Shown here: positions 56,701-64,000 of the stretch, piece after piece
Numbering within the stretch: the first letter of the stretch is position 1
Layout: the number at the start of each line of letters is the position of its first letter
Assembly (NCBI RefSeq): GCF_001261715.1
Contig: NZ_CVRU01000100.1
Location: forward strand, 1 to 64,000
Direction of reading: 5' to 3'
From: Dysgonomonas sp. HGC4
GTDB taxonomy: Bacteria; Bacteroidota; Bacteroidia; Bacteroidales; Dysgonomonadaceae
Length of the DNA stretch: 64,000 nucleotides
The notes under the pieces: generated by a model
What the model saw: the letters and a program-made list of their open reading frames with translations, nothing else
Told to the model about the DNA's origin: nothing
Database searches by the model: none
Program-made: the position numbers and the translations under genes

Positions 56701-58011
56701 ATGAAGAAAGTTTTTATAGCATTCGGACTATTTCTCATCTCGGGAGTTGCTGTTATGGCACAACATATCGAGTTTGAGGAGTTTACTCTGGATAATGGAT
56801 TACATGTTATTTTGCAGCAAGATAAATCGGCTCCCGTAGTTACTACGTCCGTAATGTATCATGTGGGTGCTAAGGATGAAAATCCCGATCGTACAGGTTT
56901 CGCTCACTTCTTTGAGCATCTGTTGTTTGAAGGTACAGAGAATATTCCTCGCGGACAGTGGGATAAAATTCTGGGTGCAAACGGTGGGCAGGGAAATGCC
57001 AATACCGATGACGATAGAACGTATTATTATGAAACTTTTCCTTCTAACAATTTACAATTGGCTTTGTGGATGGAATCGGAGCGTATGTTTCATCCTGTAA
57101 TCAATCAGATAGGAGTAGATACTCAACGCGAAGTAGTGAAAGAAGAGAAACGAATGAGAATGGACAACGCACCTTATGGAGGTCTTTGGGAAGTAATCAA
57201 GAAGAATCTGTTTACAAAACATCCTTACCGTTGGGCTCCAATTGGTTCGATGGAGCATTTAGATGCTGCCACCTTGGACGAATTTAAAGCTTTCTTCAAA
57301 AAATACTATGTTCCAAACAATGCTGTATTGGTAGTTGCTGGAGATTTTGATACTAAACAAGCAAAGGAATGGATTACCGACTATTTCGGAACTATTCCAA
57401 GAGGAGCGGATGTTATTAAACAACAATTTGTAGAAGATCCTATTACTACACAAATTAATGCTACTCACGAAGATGCTAATATTCAGATTCCGATGTTGCT
57501 TAATGCATATCGCATGCCTTCGATGAAGGAGCGTGATGCTCGGGTTTTAGAGATGATATCTTCGGTGTTGAGTGGAGGTAAAAGTTCGAGACTTTATAAA
57601 AGACTTGTAGATAAAGATAAACTGGCTTTGGAGGCTGGCTCATTTAATCTGGCAGAAGAAGATTACAGTGCATATATTGTATATGCGTTGCCAATGACAG
57701 GTAAAACATTACCCGAAATTCAAGTGGTTATAGATGAAGAGGTAGCTAAATTGCGTACTGAGCTAATCTCGGAAAGAGAGTATCAGAAATTGCAGAATCA
57801 GTTCGAAAATGCTTATGTGAGTCAAAATGCAACAAGTGAAGGTGTAGCACATAGCTTAGCCGAATATTATTTGTTATATGGCGATGTTAAACTTATCAAT
57901 AGCGAAATAGATATTTACAGATCGATAACGAGAGAGGAAATCAGAGATGTGGCTAATAAATATTTGCAGCCAAATCAACGACTGGTACTTGATTATCTTC
58001 CTAAAAAATAA
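56701..58011 (+). CDS. M16-family zinc metallopeptidase, catalytically complete
   Basis: 436 residues from ATG 56701 (MKKVFIAFGLF), 5 codons into the frame. The signal peptide ends AVMAQ. The HxxEH motif is HFFEH (about 69-73), and the downstream Glu lies in EVVKEEKRMRMDN. Residues about 180-420 are the second M16 domain, with NNAVLVVAGDFD. The upstream half provides the zinc site. It forms a pair with the next gene, which lacks that motif, as in many Bacteroidota and PqqE-like pairs. It is periplasmic. Confidence 0.9.
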   Translation: MKKVFIAFGLFLISGVAVMAQHIEFEEFTLDNGLHVILQQDKSAPVVTTSVMYHVGAKDENPDRTGFAHFFEHLLFEGTENIPRGQWDKILGANGGQGNANTDDDRTYYYETFPSNNLQLALWMESERMFHPVINQIGVDTQREVVKEEKRMRMDNAPYGGLWEVIKKNLFTKHPYRWAPIGSMEHLDAATLDEFKAFFKKYYVPNNAVLVVAGDFDTKQAKEWITDYFGTIPRGADVIKQQFVEDPITTQINATHEDANIQIPMLLNAYRMPSMKERDARVLEMISSVLSGGKSSRLYKRLVDKDKLALEAGSFNLAEEDYSAYIVYALPMTGKTLPEIQVVIDEEVAKLRTELISEREYQKLQNQFENAYVSQNATSEGVAHSLAEYYLLYGDVKLINSEIDIYRSITREEIRDVANKYLQPNQRLVLDYLPKK

Positions 58012-58037
58012 AGTTTCATTATAGCTAAAGTCAATCA

Positions 58038-58052
58038 AAGGTCTCAGACCTT
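58038..58052. repeat. Dispersed palindrome (AAGGTCTCAGACCTT)
   Basis: Perfect copy of the family, 27 bases after the first M16 stop. A T-run follows (TTTTT), so this copy could act as a weak terminator. Confidence 0.75.
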
Positions 58053-58141
58053 TTTATTGCTGTGTCTCGGCTAATAACCGTAGGCAGTTATGTTGATAAA
58101 ACATAGTATTAAATATTTAGCATTACTTAAAAGAATAGAAA

Positions 58142-60187
58142 ATGAAAAAAATATTATATATAGCTGTTGCATTTGTAATATCTCTGTCTTTGCAAGCACA
58201 GATAGACAGATCGGTACAGCCCAAACCGGGTCCCGCACCTACCATTAATTTGGGAAAACCTCAAACCTTTACATTGCCAAATGGGTTGAAAGTATTGGTG
58301 GTCGAAAATCATAAATTACCAAGAGTAACATTCTCTTTGTCGCTAGATAATCCTCCATCGGTTGAAGGAGCTATCAAAGGTGTTGATAACCTGACCAGTT
58401 CTTTGATGGGCAATGGTACATCAAAAGTAAGTAAGGATGAGTATAACGAACAACTCGATTTCTACGGAGCATCCATAGGGTTTAGTGTTCATAATATTGG
58501 AGGTACAACCTTATCAAAATATTTTCCCGAAGTGCTTACATTAGCATCTAAAGGGGCACTTGATCCTTTATTTACGGAAGAAGAACTTGAAAGTGAAAGA
58601 GCTAAATTACTTGACAATATTAAAGTTCAGGAGAAGAGTGCAAGTGCTATTGCTGCACGAGTGCAAGATGTATTGTTGTATGGTAGAAATCATCCGAAGG
58701 GAGAGTATCTGACCGAAGAATCTATCAACAAGATAACATTGGCAGATGTGAATAAGTACTATCAACAATATTTTGTACCCGAAAATGCTTATTTGGTAAT
58801 AGTGGGAGATGTGAAGTTTGATGAGGTAAAGAAACTAGTTACAGAAAATTTCTCTTCGTGGAAAAAAGCTTCAGCTCCTAAGAGTGTTTATACTGAGCCT
58901 GTGAATCTGACAGAAACCAAAATAGGATTTGTAGATGTGCCAAACGCTGTTCAGTCTGAAATTTCGGTTAATAATATTGTGAATTTGAAAATGACTGATC
59001 CCGATTATTTTGCTGCTCTCTTGGCTAATTATATTTTAGGTGGAGGTAGCGATGGATATCTGTTTATGAATCTTCGAGAAGGTCATGGCTGGACTTACGG
59101 GGCTTATTCGAGCCTATCGGGCGATAAACGTACTTCTGATTTTTCGGCATCTGCTGCTGTGCGTAATGCTGTGACAGATAGTGCTTTGGTGGAAATGTTG
59201 AATGAAGTCAAAAGAATACGTACAACTCTACCTTCGGAGAAAGAGCTTGAGTTGGCTAAGGCAAAATACATTGGTAATTTTGTGATGAATGCAGAGAAGC
59301 CAACAACTATTGCAAGTTTCGCACTTCGTGAAAGAACACAATCATTACCAGCCGATTTCTATGAAAATTATATCAAGAATATTGATGCAGTTACTTTAGA
59401 GCAAGTGCAGGCTGCCGCTAAAAAGTATTTTTCGGACGATGCTGCACGTATAGTTATTGCAGGTAAAGCTTCGGATGTATTGCCTGGCTTAGAGAGATTA
59501 GGTATTCCTGTTGAGTTTTTTGATAAATACGGAAATCCGACTACCAGACCCGAAGAGAAGAAAGTAGAAGAGGGTGTTACTGTAAAAGATATATTAGCTA
59601 AGTATATAAATGCAATAGGAGGCGAAGAAGCTCTTAAGGAAATAAAAACACTTTCGTATACATCAACAGCCAGCATACAGGGACAAGAGATAACTCTGTT
59701 AAAGAAAGCGACTGCGGATGGAAAATCGCTTCAAATCATAACAGGTATGGGGATGACTTTGCTAAAAACTGTATATGATGGTAAAACAGGGTTTGTAGAA
59801 GTACAGGGGCAACGCAAAGATATGTCGGCCGAAGATTTGGCTGATTTAAAATATTCTGCTATTTTCCCCGAATTGTTGATGGTTCAATCTTCTACTATTG
59901 GAGTCACAGGAATTGAGAATCTAAACGGGGCGGATGCCTATAAATTAGTTGACGGTTCTATCAGTTACTATTATGACGTAAATAGTGGGTTGAAGGTTGC
60001 CGAAGGTGTGAAGAAAGAAGTTGCTCCAGGTCAGGAAGTCGATCAAATCGGTTTTTATAGTGATTACAGAGAGATTTCGGGAGTGAAGATACCTTACAAA
60101 TCAACAATGAATGTGGGAGTTGAAATAGAACTCAATGTTGTGGATGTGAAGGTGAATGAAGGTGTTTCTGATACCGATTTTCAATGA
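58142..60187 (+). CDS. M16-family subunit lacking the zinc motif
   Basis: 681 residues. A signal peptide (1-19, ending SLQAQ) is followed by a standard M16 N-terminal domain (TFTLPNGLKVLVVENHKLPRVTF) with no HxxEH. At that site it reads GVDNLTSSLMGNG. The second M16 domain is at about 215-440 (ENAYLVIVGDVKFDEVKKLV, then GHGWTYGAYSSLSG). Residues about 475-681 form an extra C-terminal domain of unknown type with EALKEIKTLSYTSTASIQGQ, which may bind lipid or peptide. It is probably the non-catalytic partner of the preceding gene. Confidence 0.88.
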   Translation: MKKILYIAVAFVISLSLQAQIDRSVQPKPGPAPTINLGKPQTFTLPNGLKVLVVENHKLPRVTFSLSLDNPPSVEGAIKGVDNLTSSLMGNGTSKVSKDEYNEQLDFYGASIGFSVHNIGGTTLSKYFPEVLTLASKGALDPLFTEEELESERAKLLDNIKVQEKSASAIAARVQDVLLYGRNHPKGEYLTEESINKITLADVNKYYQQYFVPENAYLVIVGDVKFDEVKKLVTENFSSWKKASAPKSVYTEPVNLTETKIGFVDVPNAVQSEISVNNIVNLKMTDPDYFAALLANYILGGGSDGYLFMNLREGHGWTYGAYSSLSGDKRTSDFSASAAVRNAVTDSALVEMLNEVKRIRTTLPSEKELELAKAKYIGNFVMNAEKPTTIASFALRERTQSLPADFYENYIKNIDAVTLEQVQAAAKKYFSDDAARIVIAGKASDVLPGLERLGIPVEFFDKYGNPTTRPEEKKVEEGVTVKDILAKYINAIGGEEALKEIKTLSYTSTASIQGQEITLLKKATADGKSLQIITGMGMTLLKTVYDGKTGFVEVQGQRKDMSAEDLADLKYSAIFPELLMVQSSTIGVTGIENLNGADAYKLVDGSISYYYDVNSGLKVAEGVKKEVAPGQEVDQIGFYSDYREISGVKIPYKSTMNVGVEIELNVVDVKVNEGVSDTDFQ

Positions 60188-60256
60188 TTCACTTCATAGA
60201 ATGATAAACAAGACTCAGGTCGTAAATACTTAAGAGTACTTAATATAATAAATAGA

Positions 60257-60291
60257 AGCCTTGAATCGGTATCCCGAATCAAGGCTTTTTT
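60257..60291 (+). terminator. Terminator after the M16 pair
   Basis: AGCCTTGAATCGG pairs with CCGAATCAAGGCT (one mismatch) around TATC, followed by a T-run. The T-run also supplies part of the next promoter. Confidence 0.85.
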
Positions 60292-60292
60292 G

Positions 60293-60300
60293 TATTTTTG
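60293..60300 (+). promoter_or_regulatory. -7 box for the helicase-TPR gene
   Basis: TATTTTTG matches TAnnTTTG at the end of the preceding terminator's T-run. Transcription from here leaves a very short leader, supporting the start at 60325. Confidence 0.45.
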
Positions 60301-60324
60301 TATTACAAGAAAAAGGAGAAAATT

Positions 60325-62340
60325 TTGACGCCATCTATAGATACATCCAATCCCGAATTTAAGAATGCATTAGACTTGATAACCCGTACCCGTCAGTCTG
60401 TTTTTTTGACAGGAAAAGCAGGTACAGGAAAATCTACGTTCTTAAAACATTTGTGTGATATAACGAAGAAAAAATATGTGGTGCTTGCCCCAACGGGTAT
60501 TGCTGCCATAAATGCCAATGGATCTACGATTCATTCATTCTTTAAATTGCCTTTCCGTCCGATGTTACTCGACGACCAGGATTTGAGTTTGGTTAATGGA
60601 CGTATATTTGAATTCTTTAAATATAAGAAAGATCATAGAAAGCTGATTCAAGAGGTTGAGCTTATTATTATTGATGAGATTTCGATGGTACGTGCTGATA
60701 TGATCGATTGTATTGATCGTATTCTACGTGTGTACTCCAATAATATGCGTACTCCTTTCGGGGGGAAGCAATTGGTCTTCGTGGGTGATGTTTTTCAGTT
60801 AGAGCCTGTTGTTACAAGCGATTCTAAAGATATTCTGAGTAGGTTTTATCCTAATCCCTACTTCTTTTCGGCTAAAGTATTTTCCGAAGCTAAATTGGTC
60901 CCTATTGAGTTTACCAAGATATACCGTCAGACTGATCGAGTCTTTATTTCTATTCTCGATAAAATAAGAACAGGAGTAGTAGGTTCGGCAGAGATGCAGA
61001 CGTTGAATACAAGGTTTCAGCCCTCATTTAATCCTTCGGAAGACGAGATGTATATTACATTGGCTACACGTCGTGACAATGTTGATTACATTAACGAAAA
61101 GAAAATGGCTGAATTGGAAACTCCCGAGTTTATCAGTAATGGTACAATAGACGGAGATTTCCCCGAATCGAGCTTACCAACTGCCAAAAACTTGTTATTG
61201 AAGGAGCATGCACAAGTAATGTTTATTCATAACGATGTTCAATGGCCTCGACGTTGGGTTAACGGAACCTTGGGAGTAGTGTCCAACATCGATGAAATGG
61301 ACAATGTCTATGTCTTGTTGGAAGACGGCAAAGAAGTATTGGTTGATCTCGAAACTTGGCGAAATTACAGATACAAGTACAATGAAGCAGAGAAAAAGAT
61401 AGAAGAAGAAATAATAGGCACTTTTACTCAGTTACCACTTAAAGCGGCTTGGGCTATCACTGTGCATAAAAGTCAGGGATTGACCTTTAGCCGAGTGATT
61501 GTCGATTTCAACGGGGGAGTTTTTGCAGGAGGTCAGGCTTATGTTGCCTTAAGTAGATGTACCTCATTGGAAGGTATGGTTTTGCGGAAGATGATAAGCA
61601 GATCAGATGTATTTGTTCGTCCAGAGATTATAGAATTCAGTCGTCAGTTCAATAATCAACAGTTGATCGAAAAAGCCTTGAAAGAATCCGATGCCGATTA
61701 TCTGTATGGTAAGACGGTAAGCGAATTCGAAGATCGTAATTTCGAAGAGTGTATCGATACTTTCTTTAGAGCAATACGTGCCCGTTATGATATTGAAAAA
61801 CCTCTATCGAAACGATTTATTCGTCGTAAGTTGAATGTTATCAATGAGCTTGAACAACAAAATAAATTGTTGATCAGTAAAATGCTGGAGCAAAGAACAG
61901 CTTTGCATAAGTATGCCGAAGAATATTATTTGTTGGGTAACGAATGTATTGTTTCTTATAAAGATACAAGAGCTGCTTTGGCTAACTTCAATAAGGCACT
62001 CGATTTAGATCCCACATACGTAGATGCTTGGGTACGCAAAGGGGTTACTCTATACGATTTGACGGATTATTATGAAGCCGATGTTTGCTTTAATAAAGCT
62101 GTAAGCCTTAGTCCAATGTCGTTTAAAGCTCTATACAATAGAGGTAAGAATAGAATAGCCATGGAAGAATACGAATTGGCTATAAACGACTTAGATCGTG
62201 CTTCTGTAATTAAACGCGACCATGCCCCTTGCCACGAGTATTTGGCTCAGTGTTATTCATCTATCGGTAATGAAGAATTGTCTATAAAACATCTGATGAT
62301 TGCCCGCGAAATAAAGGGTATTGATCCTGATGAGGATTAA
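60325..62340 (+). CDS. Pif1/RecD-like AAA helicase fused to TPR repeats
   Basis: 671 residues. I choose the TTG at 60325 (MTPSIDTSN) because AAGGAG at 60313-60318 lies seven bases before it. The helicase core has Walker A LTGKAGTGKST (about 28-34), Walker B LIIIDEISMV, VFVGDVFQLEPV (Q-rich motif III) and WAITVHKSQGLTF (motif V/VI). A linker (about 450-560) leads to three or more TPR units (about 555-660: EYYLLGNECIVSYKDTRAALANFNKALDLDPTYVDAWVRKG and similar). It probably unwinds DNA with its own protein-binding adaptor. Such helicase-TPR fusions occur in Bacteroidota. Confidence 0.88.
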   Translation: MTPSIDTSNPEFKNALDLITRTRQSVFLTGKAGTGKSTFLKHLCDITKKKYVVLAPTGIAAINANGSTIHSFFKLPFRPMLLDDQDLSLVNGRIFEFFKYKKDHRKLIQEVELIIIDEISMVRADMIDCIDRILRVYSNNMRTPFGGKQLVFVGDVFQLEPVVTSDSKDILSRFYPNPYFFSAKVFSEAKLVPIEFTKIYRQTDRVFISILDKIRTGVVGSAEMQTLNTRFQPSFNPSEDEMYITLATRRDNVDYINEKKMAELETPEFISNGTIDGDFPESSLPTAKNLLLKEHAQVMFIHNDVQWPRRWVNGTLGVVSNIDEMDNVYVLLEDGKEVLVDLETWRNYRYKYNEAEKKIEEEIIGTFTQLPLKAAWAITVHKSQGLTFSRVIVDFNGGVFAGGQAYVALSRCTSLEGMVLRKMISRSDVFVRPEIIEFSRQFNNQQLIEKALKESDADYLYGKTVSEFEDRNFEECIDTFFRAIRARYDIEKPLSKRFIRRKLNVINELEQQNKLLISKMLEQRTALHKYAEEYYLLGNECIVSYKDTRAALANFNKALDLDPTYVDAWVRKGVTLYDLTDYYEADVCFNKAVSLSPMSFKALYNRGKNRIAMEEYELAINDLDRASVIKRDHAPCHEYLAQCYSSIGNEELSIKHLMIAREIKGIDPDED

Positions 62341-62349
62341 GGTCTCAGA
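62339..62349. repeat. Half copy of the dispersed palindrome (AAGGTCTCAGA)
   Basis: The left arm and centre are intact directly at the helicase stop codon; the right arm has been lost. Confidence 0.4.
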
Positions 62350-62394
62350 ATATTTTATTATTTTACGAGGTTATAATCATATTAATATATACTT

Positions 62395-62820
62395 ATGGAA
62401 CTAATATATCAAGAAAACTGTGATAATATAAATTGGGAAGAAGTTCCTCAATTGCTCGAAAAAGTAGGAATGTCATTTGTTGATGTTGAAAGACATCGTA
62501 TTTCGTTCGAAAATAGCTTTGCCGTAGTCTTTGTTTTTGATAAGAAAAAAATGGTTGGTATCGGACGTAGTATTTCGGATGGAGTACGTCAGTCGGCTTT
62601 GTACGACATAGCAATCGATCCTACTTACCAAGGTTGTGGAATAGGTCGTAAAGTAATGGATAGATTGGTGAATGCGACTCCCGATTGTAATTTTGTTTTA
62701 TACGCTTCGCCCGGAAAAGAAGACTTTTACAGAAAGCTCGGATTTAAGAAAATGAAGACAGGAATGATGCTTTTTGCTGATCCTAAAAGAATGGAAGATG
62801 GAGTTTTTGTTGATAAATAA
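62395..62820 (+). CDS. GNAT-family N-acetyltransferase
   Basis: 141 residues. Motif A is LYDIAIDPTYQGCGIGRKVMDRLV (about 69-92; Q-x-x-G-x-G as QGCGIG), preceded by SDGVRQSAL and followed by PGKEDFYRKLGFKKMKTGM, the motif B helix. The length is typical of small GNATs. The substrate is unknown. A conserved W/Y pattern near residue 20 (NIINWEEVPQLLEKVGM) fits the arylalkylamine-like subgroup only loosely. Confidence 0.85.
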   Translation: MELIYQENCDNINWEEVPQLLEKVGMSFVDVERHRISFENSFAVVFVFDKKKMVGIGRSISDGVRQSALYDIAIDPTYQGCGIGRKVMDRLVNATPDCNFVLYASPGKEDFYRKLGFKKMKTGMMLFADPKRMEDGVFVDK

Positions 62821-62842
62821 GTTAATTTAATGATGAAAATAT

Positions 62843-62850
62843 TATCTTTG
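62843..62850 (+). promoter_or_regulatory. -7 box for the NUDIX regulator
   Basis: TATCTTTG, 75 bases before the ATG at 62925. Confidence 0.45.
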
Positions 62851-62924
62851 TAGATATAACACAATAGAAATCTGATTTTTATTAGAATTATTTTATTAAT
62901 GGTAGACAAAAAACATAATTAAAA

Positions 62925-63707
62925 ATGACAAAACGGTATCCTACAGCAGAAGTTCTTGCACAAGCTAATGATACTTTCTTGGACAGTGTTTCTGTCGACT
63001 GTGTGATTTTAGCTTTTCATCAAGGTAGTTTAAAAGTCCTTCTCAATAAATTTAAAATAAGCGATAAATGGATGTTGCCCGGCGGATTTGTTCATATTGA
63101 TGAAGATGTAGATGATGCAGCAAATCGTATTTTGAAATTTAGATTAGGTATTGCAAACCTCTATTTAAAACAATTTCATCTTTTTGGTAGTTGCGATAGA
63201 ACAAGAAAAGAAGAAAGCTTAAAGATGTTAGACTCTTGGGGTATAACACCCGAAGATGGGCATTGGTTTCTAAAACGATTTGTATCGATGGGGTATTATG
63301 CTCTTGTAGAGTATAATAAGGTGTCAATAAGTGTGGATGAAGCAGTTGAGGAAGTGGGCTGGTATGATTTAGATAAATTGCCCGAACTCTATGCAGACCA
63401 TCGTTTAATAGTAGAAAAAGCAATTAATACAATTCGTATACAAATTGGTATTGTACCAATTGGTTATGAATTATTGCCGGAAAAATTTACAATGCCTGAG
63501 CTTCGTTTGATTTATGAGGCTATCTTGGGTTATGAACTCGATCGACGCAATTTTCAACGTAAAATGTTGTCTGTGGGTTTAATAAATCGATTAGATGAAA
63601 AACGTAAGAATGGTGCTCATAAAGCTCCTTACCTGTATTCGTTCAATAAAGAAAAATATAAGGAAGCTAATTTGGGAGGAGTTCATTTGATGCCTTGGAC
63701 GCATTGA
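62925..63707 (+). CDS. NUDIX-domain transcription regulator (NrtR-like)
   Basis: 260 residues. The N-terminal NUDIX-fold domain (about 18-155) starts SVDCVILAFHQGSLKVLLNK and has MLPGGFVHIDEDVDDAANRIL, but the catalytic GX5EX7REUXEEXGU box is degenerate: no REXXEE is present. The C-terminal winged helix (about 180-250) has FTMPELRLIYEAILGYELDRRNFQRKML and the arginine-rich NRLDEKRKNGAHKAPYLYSF. This is the NrtR/AraR-type plan of Bacteroidota, in which the NUDIX domain binds a small ligand (nucleotide sugar or ADP-ribose) and the wHTH binds DNA. Targets are not visible here. Confidence 0.85.
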   Translation: MTKRYPTAEVLAQANDTFLDSVSVDCVILAFHQGSLKVLLNKFKISDKWMLPGGFVHIDEDVDDAANRILKFRLGIANLYLKQFHLFGSCDRTRKEESLKMLDSWGITPEDGHWFLKRFVSMGYYALVEYNKVSISVDEAVEEVGWYDLDKLPELYADHRLIVEKAINTIRIQIGIVPIGYELLPEKFTMPELRLIYEAILGYELDRRNFQRKMLSVGLINRLDEKRKNGAHKAPYLYSFNKEKYKEANLGGVHLMPWTH

Positions 63708-63738
63708 TTTAGGATTATTTTCCTATAAAATATATAAG

Positions 63739-63770
63739 ACAGATATCATTTCTAATGGTATCTGTTTTTT
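63739..63770. terminator. Terminator between convergent genes
   Basis: ACAGATATCATT pairs with AATGGTATCTGT around TCT, followed by a T-run. It lies between the NUDIX gene and the minus-strand symporter gene that ends at 63772. Confidence 0.75.
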
Positions 63771-63771
63771 A

Positions 63772-64000
63772 TTATGTAAGTTTTGGAGTTGTCTTCCGTT
63801 CCGAAATGATTAATAGTCCGATAACCGTTAGTAATCCGTTCAGCATTAAAATTTCATATCCTACCTTATAGTTAAAGGAAGCCGCTAATGTTTCTTCTAT
63901 GAGATAACATATAATAGGAGTGAGAATACATACTATGGGTGCAAATTTATCCTTAATCTGCACTTTCGTAAATAGACCCAGACCGAATAGTCCGAGGAGT
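63772..64000 (-). CDS. Sodium:solute symporter-like protein, partial (3' end only)
   Basis: The gene enters from beyond 64000 on the minus strand; about 75 C-terminal residues are visible: LLGLFGLGLFTKVQIKDKF, then APIVCILTPIICYLIEE, then VGYEILMLNGLLTVIGLLII and a short basic tail. Two membrane helices and the GLFGLGLFTK loop resemble the C-terminal end of SSS-family (sodium/glucose or sialate-type) transporters. The identity rests on this short piece only. Confidence 0.5.
   Translation of the reverse strand, partial: LLGLFGLGLFTKVQIKDKFAPIVCILTPIICYLIEETLAASFNYKVGYEILMLNGLLTVIGLLIISERKTTPKLT

Overview
This window is AT-rich DNA from a Bacteroidota chromosome, most likely order Bacteroidales. 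The evidence is a SusC/SusD outer-membrane pair, many -7 boxes of the form TAnnTTTG with little Shine-Dalgarno signal, BtgB-type mobilization genes, Bacteroides-style tyrosine recombinases, and core genes (topA, lon, gyrB, rpsT, tRNA-Glu) of Bacteroidales type. A Dysgonomonas/Parabacteroides-like genus is my guess; the sequence alone does not settle it.

The left third (about 3.4-21.7 kb) is accessory DNA in decay. A recombinase module occurs twice (3451-4419 and 12135-13136). Between the copies lie an intact tripartite HipB-HipS-HipT toxin-antitoxin operon, a DUF4007 pseudogene, a WYL-domain remnant, a frameshifted zinc-ribbon protein, a broken AraC regulator, a ferredoxin with an internal stop, an intact DUF4405-like membrane protein and an intact YhcG/DUF1016 nuclease. 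From about 13.2 to 21.8 kb there is a degenerate integrative mobilizable element. It has two tandem tyrosine recombinases (the second broken), a TcmP methyltransferase-like protein paired with a three-Cys radical-SAM-like protein, a membrane protein of unknown function, a BtgB-type mobilization protein, the 3' tip of its partner gene cut off by a truncated second YhcG gene, and two small helix-turn-helix proteins. The TcmP/three-Cys pair plus the membrane protein is the best candidate for a poorly described system.

The middle (22.3-27.6 kb) holds a SusC/SusD pair with a perfect 12-bp inverted repeat in its long leader, followed by about 1.1 kb in which I find no gene. From 28.7 to 39.2 kb the genes run on the minus strand: an OmpA-like lipoprotein, an acidic small protein, topA, a glycosyltransferase with DUF4199, a zinc-ribbon/AraC/GyrI-like regulator and its small zinc-ribbon paralogue, a GNAT enzyme and lon. 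From 39.4 to 63.7 kb they run on the plus strand: a tRNA/RNA adenine-N6 methyltransferase, an SDR, nnr (frameshifted), tRNA-Glu, rpsT, gyrB, LD-carboxypeptidase, a K+/H+ antiporter, a glutaminyl cyclase-like M28 protein, SufE, a serine-type sulfatase, an S9 peptidase, a beta-lactamase-like hydrolase, an active/inactive M16 pair, a helicase-TPR fusion, GNAT and a NUDIX regulator. A partial sodium:solute symporter-like gene runs off the right edge on the minus strand.

A 15-bp palindrome (consensus AAGGTCTNAGACCTT) recurs in intergenic gaps from 34 to 58 kb and I did not see it in the first 34 kb. I regard it as a genuine unexplained dispersed signal.
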